From Ensifer sp. USDA 6670 (GTDB lineage: Bacteria > Pseudomonadota > Alphaproteobacteria > Rhizobiales > Rhizobiaceae): a stretch of DNA of 64,000 nucleotides. The position numbers and the translations under genes are program-made. The notes beneath the pieces were generated by a model, which saw nothing but the letters and a program-made list of their open reading frames with translations, was not told where the DNA came from and did not search any database. Where the stretch lies: positions 261,218-325,217 of the forward strand of contig ATWE01000004.1 in assembly GCA_000421085.1 (NCBI GenBank). The letters run 5' to 3'. The number at the start of each line of letters is the position of its first letter. Within the stretch, counting starts at the first letter, position 1. Positions 1 to 9,583 of the stretch are shown in pieces.

Positions 1-768
1 GACGAGGCTCTGCGGCAGGCGCTCGTCAACCTCGAGGCGATCGACGCGCCGGCCGGCACCATGGACGTCGTGCTTGCCGCCGGTTGGCCGGGCGTCATGC
101 TGCACGAAGCCGTCGGCCATGGCCTGGAGGGCGACTTCAACCGCAAGAAGACCTCCGCTTTCGCCGGGCTGCTCGGCGAGCAGGTTGCTTCGAAGGGGGT
201 CACCGTCGTCGACGACGGCACGATCGAAGCCCGGCGGGGCTCCATCTCGATAGACGACGAGGGAACGCCGTCCGGCTACAATGTCCTGATCGAGGACGGC
301 AAGCTCGTCGGATATATGCAGGACCGGCAAAACGCCCGTCTGATGGGCATGGAACCGACGGGCAACGGCCGCCGCCAGGGCTACGCCCACGTGCCGATGC
401 CGCGCATGACCAACACCTACATGCTTGCCGGGGAGCGCACGCCCGATGAAATCATTTCGTCGGTGAAGAGGGGCATCTATGCGGTCTCTTTCGGCGGCGG
501 CCAGGTCGATATCACCTCAGGCAAATTCGTCTTCGGCTGCACCGAGGCCTATCTGATCGAGAACGGCAAGGTCGGAGCGCCCGTGAAGGGTGCGATGCTG
601 ATCGGCAACGGTCCGGATGCGATGAAGCGGGTGACGATGGTCGGAAACGATACGAAGCTCGACACCGGCATCGGCAATTGCGGCAAGGCCGGCCAATGGG
701 TGCCGGTCGGCGTCGGCCAGCCGCACCTGCGCATGGATCAGATCACCGTCGGCGGCACGCAGGCCTGA
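1..768 (+). CDS. tldD: Metalloprotease TldD, C-terminal part (5' end outside window)
   Basis: Cut by the window start; the reading frame is open from base 1 and ends with TGA at 766-768, so about 255 C-terminal residues are present. The segment around bases 103-120 reads HEAVGH, the HExxxH zinc motif of the TldD subunit of the TldD/TldE cytosolic metalloprotease. In other bacteria this pair processes small modified peptides and degrades unfolded or antitoxin proteins. The following Gly-rich strands (TPSGYN, a [12 protein letters not shown] loop, [14 protein letters not shown]) fit the TldD C-terminal domain. The partner gene tldE is not in this window. It converges with the D,D-carboxypeptidase gene; two hairpins lie just after the stop. 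Confidence 0.93.
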   Translation, partial: DEALRQALVNLEAIDAPAGTMDVVLAAGWPGVMLHEAVGHGLEGDFNRKKTSAFAGLLGEQVASKGVTVVDDGTIEARRGSISIDDEGTPSGYNVLIEDGKLVGYMQDRQNARLMGMEPTGNGRRQGYAHVPMPRMTNTYMLAGERTPDEIISSVKRGIYAVSFGGGQVDITSGKFVFGCTEAYLIENGKVGAPVKGAMLIGNGPDAMKRVTMVGNDTKLDTGIGNCGKAGQWVPVGVGQPHLRMDQITVGGTQA

Positions 769-774
769 CACGCT

Positions 775-827
775 CCCCCATCTCTGTGCTTGTCACACAG
801 ATGGGGGCAGCGCCGCGTCTGCGGCGC
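775..827. terminator. Paired hairpins between convergent tldD and dac
   Basis: Hairpin 1: 9-base arms CCCCCATCT (775-783) and AGATGGGGG (799-807), continued inward by TGTG/CACA after one C/C mismatch. Hairpin 2: 7-base arms GCGCCGC (810-816) and GCGGCGC (821-827). Neither has a long T-tract, so they may act as transcription or decay barriers for the tldD mRNA rather than as classical terminators. The first resembles short rhizobial intergenic palindromes. Confidence 0.5.
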
Positions 828-943
828 GGGGAAGAGTGTTTCAGCCCAAGGACTTGGTCTGGCTGGCTTCCTGTGACGAGCACAGGAATGAGGAGCGGAG
901 CAGAAGCCTGCCGTACCTCAACTGATGGGGCGCTGTTGCGGAC

Positions 944-2176
944 TCACCCCCCATCAGGAAGCAGAACGCAGTCATAGGACCGCTTTTTCAGGATGTTGCA
1001 GGCGGTCGCCGCCGCTTCGTGACTGGCGAAGCCTACGAAACCTATGCGATAGGCTCCGCCCGAGCCTGCGGTCTCGGTGTGGGGGGCTGCGCCGAGGAGG
1101 GCCGCGCCGCCAGCCGATTGTGCCTCGACGAGCAACTTGCGCGCGCCTTCCGCCGTCGGTGCGGTGGAAATCTGAATGCGCCAGCCGCTTGCCGGTGGTT
1201 TCGTGTCCGCGGCCGCCACTGCAGTTGGCCGGTCTGCCGGGACGATAGCTTCCGTCGGCGCCGCGGCCACAGCTTCGACTGCCGGCTGCTGGGTACCCAC
1301 ATACGATAAGGAAACGCCAGGCAAGCTTGCCACCTCGGCCACGCGGGGTGCGCTTGCCGCTGCGATCATGGGGCGGCCGGGCGAGGAGGCCCTGCCCAGG
1401 TGCTGGTCGAGGAGTGCCGCCATCTTCTCATCACGGCTTCGCGCGCTTCGCCCGCCGAGCACCACGCCGATGAGGCGGCGGTTGCGGTCGTTCACCGCGC
1501 TTACGAGATTGTAGCCGGAGGCCCGCGTGTAGCCGGTCTTGATACCGTCCATCCCCTGATATCGATACATCAGATTGTTGTGGCCTCGGATCACTCGGCC
1601 GCGGAAGGTGAAACTCTGGACCGAGAACAGTCGGTACTCGCGTGGATAGTGTCGCATGAGTGCCACGGCGAGCCGCGCCATGTCTCGCGCCGTGGTCACT
1701 TGTTGGCTTGCCGGCAGACCCGAAGCGTTGACGAAGAATGTACGGTTCATGCCGAGCTGGCGTGCCTTTGCGTTCATCATTCTCGCAAAGCCTTCCTCGG
1801 AACCGCCAAGCCGCTCCGCCATCGCTGCCGCCGCGTCGTTGGCCGAACGGACGATCATGCCGTAGACAGCCTCTTCGACGGTGACCGTTCCTCCTGCTTT
1901 GACGCCGAGCTTCGTCGGCGGCTTGCGTGCAGCGGTCGCGGACATGGGCACAGGCGTTTTCCAGGCGATCTGGCCGCGGTGAAGCGCTTCGAAGGTCATG
2001 TAGAGCGTCATCATCTTGGTGAGAGACGCGGGATGGTGGAGCGTGTCGGGGTTTTCGGCGGAGAGAACCCGGCCCGTCCGGGCGTCGACGACAAGAGAGG
2101 CATTGCCAGCCATTGCCTGAACGGCACCGAAGAAAAGCACGGCGATCGTCGCCAGAGCCAATCGAAAGCTCGTCAT
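944..2176 (-). CDS. dac: D-alanyl-D-alanine carboxypeptidase (PBP5/6 type) with C-terminal SPOR domain
   Basis: A 410-residue exported serine peptidase that trims the terminal D-Ala from peptidoglycan pentapeptides in the periplasm. A signal peptide occupies about residues 1-23, ending AMAGNA. The three penicillin-binding motifs follow in order: SLTK with the catalytic serine near residue 55, SAND near 113, and KTGYT near 214. After a low-complexity Ala/Pro linker the last 80 residues form a SPOR fold, which binds denuded septal glycan and would bring the enzyme to the division site. The start at 2176 is chosen because a GGGGGAG ribosome site sits 7 bases upstream; an ATG at 2191 would add five residues. 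Its 3' end faces tldD. Confidence 0.9.
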   Translation of the reverse strand: MTSFRLALATIAVLFFGAVQAMAGNASLVVDARTGRVLSAENPDTLHHPASLTKMMTLYMTFEALHRGQIAWKTPVPMSATAARKPPTKLGVKAGGTVTVEEAVYGMIVRSANDAAAAMAERLGGSEEGFARMMNAKARQLGMNRTFFVNASGLPASQQVTTARDMARLAVALMRHYPREYRLFSVQSFTFRGRVIRGHNNLMYRYQGMDGIKTGYTRASGYNLVSAVNDRNRRLIGVVLGGRSARSRDEKMAALLDQHLGRASSPGRPMIAAASAPRVAEVASLPGVSLSYVGTQQPAVEAVAAAPTEAIVPADRPTAVAAADTKPPASGWRIQISTAPTAEGARKLLVEAQSAGGAALLGAAPHTETAGSGGAYRIGFVGFASHEAAATACNILKKRSYDCVLLPDGG

Positions 2177-2386
2177 CGAACTCCCCCTCATAGAGATGTG
2201 CGGCCGATATCGACGCGGTACGCTGTTTTGACAGGCTCAAGGCGTCGTTGCAACCTCGCCGCCCAGGCGCGGCCCGCTCTTTCGCATCGCCCGGCCGATT
2301 CAGCAAGGCTTAACCCCGCAGAGTTTACCGTCCGGGCCGCAGCGCCTGTCCAAGCTCGACATGACGATTTGAGAAGACGGAGGAAG

Positions 2387-3445
2387 ATGAAACACGGCTT
2401 CGCGGGTCTGGTCCGCTACCATGTCAAGCGCACCGCTATCACCGGTGGGCTCGAGGCTGCGCATCTGCTTGCGCGGGCACGGCTGATGGACGAGGCCCGC
2501 CGGCGCGGCGCGATCTTCACCCTGCATCATGTCCGCCCGAAGGTTCCGCGGGCTTTCGATCCCAACGCTCACCTGGAAATCACACCGGATTTCCTCGAAG
2601 AGGCGATCGTGACATTGAAGCGGGACGGCTATCGCTTCATCCCGCTGGATGACCTGCCTGCCTGCCTTGCTTCCGCCGAAAACCGGCCTTTCGCCTGCTT
2701 CACTCTCGATGACGGCTACCGCAATAATCTCGATCACGCCCTGCCGGTCTTCGAGCGCCACGGCGTGCCCTTCACCGTTTTCGTCACGGCCGGTTATCTA
2801 GACCGCAGCCATACGCTCTGGTGGGAGACGCTCGCCGATCTCCTGTCCGCCTGCCGCAGGTTCCGTTTCGATTTCGGCGCGGGTGAGGAAGCAGTGGCGA
2901 GCGAAAACCGCGCCCAGAAGCAGGCCGCCTTCGACCGGATCGCCGCTTATGTCCACGGCAGCGATGAGGCCCAGGCGCTCGCGACACTCAATAGGGCCGC
3001 GCACGAGTACGGCATCGACCCTCTGGCCATCACCGAGCGTTTGACGCTCGACGAGGCGGGTCTCCGGACCCTGATCCGAAGTCCGCTTGCGACCCTCGGC
3101 GGGCACACGATCAGCCATCGCGCACTCGCGCGGCTTGCTGACGACGAGGCACGCCGCGAAATTTCAGCCTCCGTCGAACGCGTCAGGACGATCACCGGTC
3201 GCCGGCCCTCGAGCTTCGCCTATCCCTACGGGGACAGGCTCGCGGTTTCGCCTCGCGATCATCGGCTGACGGCGGACCTCGGTTTTGCCGTGGCGGTGAC
3301 GACGCAGCCCGGCATGCTGTCCGAGGCTGCAAATCCGCATGCGCTGCCGCGAATTTCGCTCAACGGCCATTTCCAGGCCGCGCGTTATGTGACCGCGCTC
3401 GGTTCCGGCATCCCGTTCCGGCTCTTTGCCCGCCGGGCAGATTGA
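2387..3445 (+). CDS. Polysaccharide deacetylase family protein (NodB fold)
   Basis: A 352-residue protein. FTLDDGYRNN near residues 105-114 carries the metal-binding D-D motif of carbohydrate esterase family 4, a histidine motif follows as HTISH near residues 240-244, and FAYPYGD near residue 280 is the conserved third motif. These enzymes remove acetyl or formyl groups from glycan chains. There is no obvious signal peptide, so cytoplasmic or inner-membrane-associated action is possible. The ATG at 2387 is preceded by ACGGAGGAAG, a strong ribosome site; the open frame extends far upstream, but that part overlaps the divergent dac gene and reads as its antisense. The substrate cannot be told from the sequence; a neighbouring polysaccharide cluster is absent. 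Confidence 0.85.
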   Translation: MKHGFAGLVRYHVKRTAITGGLEAAHLLARARLMDEARRRGAIFTLHHVRPKVPRAFDPNAHLEITPDFLEEAIVTLKRDGYRFIPLDDLPACLASAENRPFACFTLDDGYRNNLDHALPVFERHGVPFTVFVTAGYLDRSHTLWWETLADLLSACRRFRFDFGAGEEAVASENRAQKQAAFDRIAAYVHGSDEAQALATLNRAAHEYGIDPLAITERLTLDEAGLRTLIRSPLATLGGHTISHRALARLADDEARREISASVERVRTITGRRPSSFAYPYGDRLAVSPRDHRLTADLGFAVAVTTQPGMLSEAANPHALPRISLNGHFQAARYVTALGSGIPFRLFARRAD

Positions 3446-3468
3446 GGCGAGATGGCAGCGTCTTTCCG

Positions 3469-4089
3469 TCAGGGATACATCCGCACTTTCATCCAACCGC
3501 CATCAGGGGTTTCGCGGCGGAACTCGACACGGTCATGCAGCCGGAAGGGGCGGTCGTGCCAGAATTCGATCGACAGCGGACGGATGCGGAATCCGGACCA
3601 ATAGTCCGGACGTGGAATCTCGCCGATCGCATGCCGCGCGGTGTATTCGGCGACGGCCTTCTCCAGCGCAAAGCGGCTTTCGAGCGGCCGGGACTGCTTT
3701 GAAGCCCATGCGCCGATACGGCTGCCGCGGGGGCGGCTCATGAAATATTCGTCGGCTTCCTCGTCGGAGACGATTTCGACCGGACCGCGCAGACGCACCT
3801 GGCGGCGCAGCGATTTCCAGTGGAAACACATGGCTGCCTTGCGGGTCGCGAGCATTTCCCGGCCTTTCTGACTTTCGAAATTCGTGTACAAGACGAAGCC
3901 GCGTTCGTCGAATCCCTTGAGCAGGACCATGCGCACATTGGGCATGCCATCCGGGTCGACGGTCGCAAGGGCGACGGCGTTCGGATCGTTCACCTCGCTC
4001 TTTTCGGCTTCCTTCAGCCATGTGCCAAAAAGGGAAAACGGCTCGCTTGCTTCCGTGAAGTCACTGCTTGTTAACTCGTTCGCGGTCAT
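3469..4089 (-). CDS. pdxH: Pyridoxamine/pyridoxine 5'-phosphate oxidase
   Basis: A 206-residue FMN enzyme that oxidises PNP or PMP to pyridoxal 5'-phosphate, the last step of vitamin B6 synthesis and salvage. Diagnostic segments are the FMN-binding core [18 protein letters not shown], the SQKGREML and [10 protein letters not shown] stretches, and the C-terminal substrate region [14 protein letters not shown] followed by RLHDR. Length and ending match the family. The ATG at 4089 is chosen; an in-frame TTG at 4101 is possible. It is convergent with the deacetylase gene (23 bases between stops) and divergent from a lipoprotein gene. Confidence 0.95.
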   Translation of the reverse strand: MTANELTSSDFTEASEPFSLFGTWLKEAEKSEVNDPNAVALATVDPDGMPNVRMVLLKGFDERGFVLYTNFESQKGREMLATRKAAMCFHWKSLRRQVRLRGPVEIVSDEEADEYFMSRPRGSRIGAWASKQSRPLESRFALEKAVAEYTARHAIGEIPRPDYWSGFRIRPLSIEFWHDRPFRLHDRVEFRRETPDGGWMKVRMYP

Positions 4090-4164
4090 ATTGTTTTCCA
4101 ATGCCGTGTGTCTGGCGCGGGAACGCTTCGGGATGAGCCCGAGCGGTGTTTCCGCATCGTAATA

Positions 4165-4686
4165 ATGTCAGAGCCTGCCTGCGGACTTCCTCGGGACGTG
4201 GTGCGCTCTGGCGAGTCTGACAGGATTGCCGTGCAAGACATAGCAAAGCGGAACGATGGCAAGAAGGGTCTTTCCTTCGCATTGCTGCGCAGCGCGGCAA
4301 TTTGCGTGACGATTCTCGCCCTGCCGGGGTGCATGGGCGGGGGCCTCGACGTATTCGGGGGATCGGGCGTCGATCGTTCGGTCTCGACGGGAACCGTGCC
4401 GGTGGCGAAGACATCCGACGGCCTTTCCGATGCCATAGCCGTGCGCGACCTCGTTACCGCTGCCGACATCAGTCAGGGCAACGACAGCACCATCCCCTGG
4501 GCCAATGCAAATTCCGGCAGCGCCGGCGTCATCAGCAGCATCCAGGAAGACCATGCCTCGGGCATGCGTTGCCGCCGCTTCACGACGACCCGGCACTCCT
4601 TCGAGGGCATCGCCAAGTTCGATGGCAACACCTGCCAGCTCGGCAACGGGGAATGGTACCTGACGAGCTTCGGCCCGCGGAGCTGA
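4165..4686 (+). CDS. Putative outer-membrane lipoprotein, RT0821/Lpp0805 surface-protein-like
   Basis: A predicted lipoprotein of up to 173 residues. A hydrophobic stretch ends in ALPGC, a lipobox, with Lys/Arg-rich residues before it. The mature part is Gly-rich at first, then has a compact domain with two cysteines in MRCRRF and [10 protein letters not shown], like small rhizobial surface antigens ending in a WYL motif. The true start is uncertain: ATG 4165 gives an unusually long n-region, and GTG 4231 gives a more usual signal peptide of about 34 residues. Function unknown. It is divergent from pdxH. Confidence 0.65.
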   Translation: MSEPACGLPRDVVRSGESDRIAVQDIAKRNDGKKGLSFALLRSAAICVTILALPGCMGGGLDVFGGSGVDRSVSTGTVPVAKTSDGLSDAIAVRDLVTAADISQGNDSTIPWANANSGSAGVISSIQEDHASGMRCRRFTTTRHSFEGIAKFDGNTCQLGNGEWYLTSFGPRS

Positions 4687-4904
4687 AAATCGCAGGTTAA
4701 CCATATTGCCGCAAAGCGGCCGGCGAAGCGTCCCGAACGATGCTTTCGGCACCGCGTCCCCGTCTCCGACTAACCGATAGTTAGCAACTTCGCCCGATCA
4801 TTGCTCGTGGACGGAGAAGGTTTTCGCAGATCCTCTTCGATCGTCGTGAGGTGTCAGGCGGGCATCCGGGGAAGGACCGCCGAGTAAAGAAAATGATAGC
4901 AGCC

Positions 4905-5948
4905 ATGCGCGATCCCTATGCAATTCTTGGTGTGCGCCGCACCGCCGGGCAAGAGGAAATCAAGGCGGCCTGGCGCTCAGTCGCCAGAGCGGTTCACCCC
5001 GATCACAACCAGGACGACCCGTCCGCCAACGAGCGCTTCGCGGAAGCGGGCAGGGCCTATGAGCTGCTTCGCGACCCGGTGCGCAGAAGCCGCTACGACT
5101 GGGCGCGGCGCGAGGCGGAGCTTCGTCGCATGGAGGCGATGAAGGAGAAGATGCGAGGCGCGGAGGTGCCGGACGAGCCTGTCGGCGCCGAAACGGCCGA
5201 GGAAGCGATTTCGCGCATATTCGGCGTCGAGTCGCAGGCCGCTGCCGCCAGGGCGAAGTCCTCCGCGCGTCCTGCCGAAAGGGAACGTGCGCAGGCGGAA
5301 GCCAAAACCGAGCCTGCCGCCGAAGCAAAACAAGAGCAGCCGAAAGCCGACGCGTTTGCCCGTCGCTCGATCATGCCGGCGGCGGATCTGGTCGCGGCGA
5401 TCGTCCAGCGTATCCGCGGACGCATCGCGAAGACGGCCGAGAAGGTGCCGGATCTTGCCGTCGACCTTCATGCCAGCGTCGAAGACGTGATCAATCTCGC
5501 GCGCGTGCCGGTGGAGCTTCCGGATGGCGAGCTGCTGAAGGTCCCGATCCCGGCGGGCGCCACGGACGGCCAGGCGATCCGTCTGAAGGAGCAAGGCTAC
5601 CGCGTTGCCGGGATGACGCGCGGCGACGTGGTGGCAACCCTGCGCCTCAATCAGAACGGCCCGTTCCGGACCCGCGGTCTCGACCTCGTCACCACATTGC
5701 CGATTGATCTTCAGAACGCGGTTCTCGGCTGCGAAACGACAATCGAGGCGCCGAACGGACCGCTCACGGTGGCCGTACCGGCGTGGTCGGGCTCCGACAA
5801 GGAGATCCGCATCGCCGGCAAAGGCTTGCGCGGCGCCGACGGGGAAAGCGGCGACCTGATCGTCGAATTGCGGGTGGTGCTGCATGAAAAACCGGACGAC
5901 AAGGTGACGGACCTCATGCGATCCCAGCGTGACGGCCTCTTTTTATGA
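4905..5948 (+). CDS. J-domain co-chaperone with DnaJ C-terminal domain (CbpA-like, no zinc finger)
   Basis: A 347-residue protein. Residues 1-68 are a J domain with the HPD tripeptide at 31-33, needed to stimulate Hsp70 ATPase. A charged Ala/Glu-rich linker (about 75-165) replaces the G/F and cysteine-rich zinc regions of DnaJ. The C-terminal half matches the two beta-sandwich substrate-binding domains (VPVELPDGELLKVPIPAG, then a second unit beginning near LDLVTTLPIDL). It is therefore closer to CbpA or class B/C J proteins than to canonical DnaJ. The start is uncertain: ATG 4893 and GTG 4851 are in frame; ATG 4905 begins directly at the J domain. Confidence 0.85.
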   Translation: MRDPYAILGVRRTAGQEEIKAAWRSVARAVHPDHNQDDPSANERFAEAGRAYELLRDPVRRSRYDWARREAELRRMEAMKEKMRGAEVPDEPVGAETAEEAISRIFGVESQAAAARAKSSARPAERERAQAEAKTEPAAEAKQEQPKADAFARRSIMPAADLVAAIVQRIRGRIAKTAEKVPDLAVDLHASVEDVINLARVPVELPDGELLKVPIPAGATDGQAIRLKEQGYRVAGMTRGDVVATLRLNQNGPFRTRGLDLVTTLPIDLQNAVLGCETTIEAPNGPLTVAVPAWSGSDKEIRIAGKGLRGADGESGDLIVELRVVLHEKPDDKVTDLMRSQRDGLFL

Positions 5949-6148
5949 AGCTTTTCTGACAAGCTGAACCAATATTACGGGGACTAACAGTTCCTGATCT
6001 GCCTCCTGCTTGAACCGCTGTGGCGCCTATGCCATAGGCAATGCTCGACAATTTGCCGCACCCGCTGCAGGAGGCGCGGCATCCTGGCATTTGTGAAATT
6101 TTGCCACCGGCAGCAGCTGGTGGAGGCAGACAGTATTGGGGACATTCC

Positions 6149-6967
6149 ATGGCTCAGGCATCGGGTCTGATGAATGGCAAGCGCGGCGTCATCATGGGCG
6201 TCGCAAACAATCGCTCGATTGCATGGGGCATTGCGAAGGCCTTGTCCGAGGCGGGGGCTGAAATCGCGCTGACCTGGCAGGGCGACGCTCTGAAAAAGCG
6301 CGTCGAGCCGCTGGCGCAGGAGCTTGGTGCCTTTATGGCCGGCCATTGCGATGTGACCGACCTCGCCACGATCGATGCCGTATTCTCGGCCCTCGAAGAG
6401 AAGTGGGGCAAGATCGATTTCGTCGTGCACGCGATCGCCTTTTCCGACAAGGACGAATTGACGGGGCGCTACCTGGATACGAGCCGCGACAACTTCGCGC
6501 GTACGATGGACATTTCGGTCTATTCCTTCACGGCGGTGGCCGCACGTGCGGATCGCGTCATGAACGATGGCGGCTCGATCCTGACGCTCACCTATTACGG
6601 CGCCGAAAAGGTTATGCCGCACTATAACGTCATGGGTGTCGCCAAGGCAGCCCTCGAGGCAAGCGTTCGCTATCTGGCGGTCGACCTCGGCAACCGCGGC
6701 ATCCGCGTCAACGCGATCTCCGCCGGTCCCATAAAGACGCTTGCTGCGTCCGGCATCGGCGATTTCCGCTATATCCTGAAGTGGAACGAATACAACGCCC
6801 CACTGAAGCGCACCGTCTCGATCGAGGAGGTCGGCAATTCTGCTCTCTACCTGCTTTCCGATCTGTCGAGCGGCGTTACCGGCGAAGTCCATCATGTCGA
6901 TTCCGGCTACCACACGGTCGGCATGAAGGCCGTTGACGCGCCGGACATCAGCGTTCTGAAGGATTGA
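6149..6967 (+). CDS. fabI: Enoyl-[acyl-carrier-protein] reductase (NADH)
   Basis: A 272-residue cytoplasmic SDR enzyme for the last reduction of each fatty-acid elongation cycle. The N-terminal nucleotide motif reads GVANNRSIAWG, typical of FabI rather than of ordinary SDRs. The catalytic Tyr-x6-Lys is in YNVMGVAK, and SAGPIKTLAASGI is the flexible substrate loop that closes over triclosan in other FabI proteins. The start at 6149 gives the usual length. An open frame continues upstream to about 6041 but lacks homology. A 15-base palindrome (GCCTATG-C-CATAGGC, 6025-6039) lies about 110 bases before the start and could be a regulator site. Confidence 0.96.
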   Translation: MAQASGLMNGKRGVIMGVANNRSIAWGIAKALSEAGAEIALTWQGDALKKRVEPLAQELGAFMAGHCDVTDLATIDAVFSALEEKWGKIDFVVHAIAFSDKDELTGRYLDTSRDNFARTMDISVYSFTAVAARADRVMNDGGSILTLTYYGAEKVMPHYNVMGVAKAALEASVRYLAVDLGNRGIRVNAISAGPIKTLAASGIGDFRYILKWNEYNAPLKRTVSIEEVGNSALYLLSDLSSGVTGEVHHVDSGYHTVGMKAVDAPDISVLKD

Positions 6968-7111
6968 CAGCCTTTGCTCGACAGCCGCCATGCGTCTTTC
7001 AGCCGCATGGCGGCTGTAACGCTTTGAACTGCTGCATGTTCTATCCTCAAACCGGCTGCGGTTTGCGGAATGTGCGGTAGGGATCGCGGCGGCTCGCCCG
7101 GAGTGGACATT

Positions 7112-7696
7112 GTGCTCATTTACATGGTTCGCCATGGACAAACGGACTGGAATGCGGAGAGCCGCCTTCAGGGTCAGAAGGACATCCCCCTCAACGAGAC
7201 CGGGCGGCAGCAGGCGACCGGGAACGGCGTCGCGTTGAGCAGGATCCTGGGGAGCGGCGCCGCCGATTTCGATTTCGTCAGCAGCCCGCTTGGCCGTACG
7301 CGCGAAACCATGGAGCGTCTTCGGCGGGCGATGGATCTCGATCCCTTGGCCTACCGCACCGACGAACGTCTGAAGGAAGTGTCCTTCGGCGACTGGGAAG
7401 GCTACACGCTTCCCGAACTGAAGCGGCTCGTGCCCGGGCGGATCGCAGAGAGGCGCGTCGCGAAATGGGATTTCATCCCGCCCGGCCCCGACGCCGAAAG
7501 CTACGAAATCCTGTCCTGGCGTGTCGGTGCCTGGCTCAGGAGCGTGACGCGGCCTACCGTCTGCGTCAGCCATGGCGGCGTTATCAGGGCATTGTTCAAG
7601 CTGCTTGGGGAGATGGATGCCGATGAGGCGGCGGCCGCTGCGATACCGCAGGACCGCCTGCTGAAAATCGTGGACGGCTCGATAGGCTGGCTCTGA
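7112..7696 (+). CDS. Histidine phosphatase / phosphoglycerate mutase family protein
   Basis: A cytoplasmic phosphatase-fold protein of about 194 residues. MVRHGQTDWN near the N-terminus contains the RHG motif whose histidine is phosphorylated; SSPLGRTRETM supplies a phosphate-binding arginine; EVSFGDWEG the catalytic acid; and VSHGGVIR the second histidine. The family is broad (cofactor-dependent PGM, GpmB/CobC-like phosphatases), so the substrate is not assigned. The GTG at 7112 is preceded by GGAG at a good distance; in-frame alternatives are 7070, 7103 and ATG 7124. It converges with a small DUF1344 gene 10 bases away. Confidence 0.82.
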   Translation: MLIYMVRHGQTDWNAESRLQGQKDIPLNETGRQQATGNGVALSRILGSGAADFDFVSSPLGRTRETMERLRRAMDLDPLAYRTDERLKEVSFGDWEGYTLPELKRLVPGRIAERRVAKWDFIPPGPDAESYEILSWRVGAWLRSVTRPTVCVSHGGVIRALFKLLGEMDADEAAAAAIPQDRLLKIVDGSIGWL

Positions 7697-7706
7697 CGCC
7701 GCAAAC

Positions 7707-7967
7707 CTACTGAAGAATCTCCAGGTCGTTGATGACGCGCTTGCCGTCGACCTCGGTGTAGAAGACAAGCACCTTGACGCCGGCCTCCAGCCCCTCGAAG
7801 TTGAACTCCTCGGGTGCCTGATAGCTCTTGCCGTCATCGAGGGAGAGGCTCAGCCGGTCGGTATCGACGCTGGTGATCACGGCTTCGACGTCGGCACTCT
7901 CGGCAAGCGCGGAGAGCGGCGAAAGCAGGCTTGCGGTGGCCATGAGCGTGGCAATGACAAATCGCAT
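7707..7967 (-). CDS. Small exported protein, DUF1344 family
   Basis: An 86-residue protein with a clear signal peptide (residues 1-20, ending LSALA) and a mature part of about 65 residues rich in Asp, Glu and Val. The pattern ITSVDTDRLSLSLDDGKSY followed by VLVFYTEVDGKRVI is that of DUF1344, a small OB-like beta-barrel family common in rhizobia. It is presumably periplasmic; its role is unknown. The start is set by AAGG just before ATG 7967; an upstream extension to 8081 would bury the signal peptide. Confidence 0.75.
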   Translation of the reverse strand: MRFVIATLMATASLLSPLSALAESADVEAVITSVDTDRLSLSLDDGKSYQAPEEFNFEGLEAGVKVLVFYTEVDGKRVINDLEILQ

Positions 7968-8408
7968 CCTTCTTGCCCTCTTCAATGATTTTGCGAATTT
8001 TGTTGTCCTCACGCTTTGATCCCCGATTGTGGCAAAAGTAGCCCTATGTTGTTGCTTTTTCGATGCAGTTGCCCAGCGCATCGGAGGGTGAAGGCGGGTT
8101 CAGCGAATTGCAACCCGATGATTGCGTGAAAGCGGCGGAGCGCCTCGGCGGCAGCCGCTCCCGCCAGGTTTTCCACGGGAATTTCACGGCACCTTCCTTG
8201 AGGCGCCTAGCCTGGGAAGCAGGGGAGATGGCACCTGCGCCAGCCGCCGCCGCAGAAGGACTTTCCCGCGTGCCCGCTTTCTACTAAGAGAGTGCACGCG
8301 CGTCTCTCGCGTGGCCCTCGGAGCGGGCCAGCTGCGGCTCCGGGGTAATTGGAATAGACGCGAGGCGGCTCAACGGCCATCTTCGCGATCCGGAGTTCGG
8401 TAGCCGCC
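7968..8408. other. Gene-free interval before aroC
   Basis: This 441-base interval has no convincing gene. Short open frames on both strands are low-complexity Ala/Gly/Arg and have no ribosome site. I looked for an FMN or SAM riboswitch core and saw none. It should hold the promoters of the divergent DUF1344 and aroC genes. The middle (about 8130-8260) is rich in GC inverted segments such as GGCGGC/GCCGCT that could fold, but no single arrangement stands out. Confidence 0.5.
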
Positions 8409-9506
8409 ATGTCGCACAATACATTCGGTCATCTTTTCCGCGTCACGACCTGGGGCGAAAGCCACGGTCCCGCACTTGGCTGCGTCGTCGACGGGTGTCC
8501 GCCCGGAATTCGCTTTACGCTCGCCGAAGTCCAGGCCTGGCTGGACAAGCGCAAGCCCGGCCAGTCGCGCTTCGTCACTCAGCGTCGTGAGGACGACCTT
8601 GTGAAGGTCCTTTCCGGCGTGATGCTCGATGACGACGGCGAGACGATGATTTCGACCGGCACGCCGATCTCGATGATGATCGAGAATACCGACCAGCGTT
8701 CCAAGGATTACTCCGAGATCGCCAAGCGCTATCGCCCCGGCCATGCCGACTATACCTACGATGCGAAATACGGCATCCGCGACTACCGCGGCGGCGGCCG
8801 CTCCTCGGCGCGCGAGACGGCTGCGCGCGTGGCGGCGGGCGCTATCGCCCGCAAGGTCGTGCCGGGTCTGATGGTTCGCGGTGCCCTCGTCCAGATCGGC
8901 AAGCACCGGATCGACCGGTCCAATTGGGACTGGGCGGAAGTGAACAACAATCCGTTCTTCGCACCCGACCCGGCGATCGTGCCCGTCTGGGAAGAATATC
9001 TCGACGGCATCCGCAAAGCGGGATCGTCGATCGGCGCCGTGGTCGAGGTGGTTGCCGAAGGCGTTCCGGCCGGTATCGGCGCGCCGATCTATGCGAAGCT
9101 CGATCAGGATATCGCCGCCAATCTGATGTCCATCAACGCGGTCAAAGGCGTCGAGATCGGCAACGGCTTCGGCGCAGCCGAGATCAGCGGCGAGGAGAAC
9201 GCCGACGAGATGCGCTTAGGCGCGCAGGGCGAGCCGGTCTTTCTGTCCAACAATGCCGGCGGCATTCTGGGCGGGATCGCGACCGGGCAGCCGGTCGTTG
9301 CACGCTTCGCCATCAAGCCGACCTCGTCCATTCTCACGGGGCGCCGTTCGATCGACAGCGACGGCAAGGAGGTCGACGTGCGCACCAAGGGCCGCCACGA
9401 CCCCTGCGTCGGCATTCGGGCCGTACCGATCGGGGAGGCCATGCTTGCCTGCGCCATCGCCGATCACTATCTGCGTGACCGCGGTCAGACCGGGCGGCTG
9501 AAGTAA
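8409..9506 (+). CDS. aroC: Chorismate synthase
   Basis: A 365-residue FMN-dependent enzyme that converts EPSP to chorismate, the branch point for aromatic amino acids and folate. Family signatures are [19 protein letters not shown] near the start, the [20 protein letters not shown] stretch around residue 127, and [17 protein letters not shown] near the C-terminus. The N-terminus [20 protein letters not shown] is canonical, so the start is secure. The ribB gene follows after 77 bases on the same strand and may be cotranscribed. Confidence 0.97.
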   Translation: MSHNTFGHLFRVTTWGESHGPALGCVVDGCPPGIRFTLAEVQAWLDKRKPGQSRFVTQRREDDLVKVLSGVMLDDDGETMISTGTPISMMIENTDQRSKDYSEIAKRYRPGHADYTYDAKYGIRDYRGGGRSSARETAARVAAGAIARKVVPGLMVRGALVQIGKHRIDRSNWDWAEVNNNPFFAPDPAIVPVWEEYLDGIRKAGSSIGAVVEVVAEGVPAGIGAPIYAKLDQDIAANLMSINAVKGVEIGNGFGAAEISGEENADEMRLGAQGEPVFLSNNAGGILGGIATGQPVVARFAIKPTSSILTGRRSIDSDGKEVDVRTKGRHDPCVGIRAVPIGEAMLACAIADHYLRDRGQTGRLK

Positions 9507-9583
9507 CTCGACTGCAGGAAAAGGTGCCCAGCGGGTTTCCGTCTGGGATTGCGCCAAACAAGATATTCGCGGAGACAAGATAT

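Noticed and set aside
1400-2386. N-terminal extension of the polysaccharide deacetylase by about 330 residues
   Set aside because: The extra part is antisense to dac, and a strong ribosome site precedes ATG 2387.
5984-7837. A 617-codon minus-strand open frame opposite fabI and the histidine phosphatase
   Set aside because: Both plus-strand genes have complete catalytic motifs; the antisense product shows no domain.
8063-8287. A 74-codon frame in the gap before aroC
   Set aside because: No ribosome site, low-complexity composition and no recognisable domain.
9507-9583. FMN riboswitch upstream of ribB
   Set aside because: The 77-base aroC-ribB gap is too short and has none of the conserved RFN text; none seen before aroC either.
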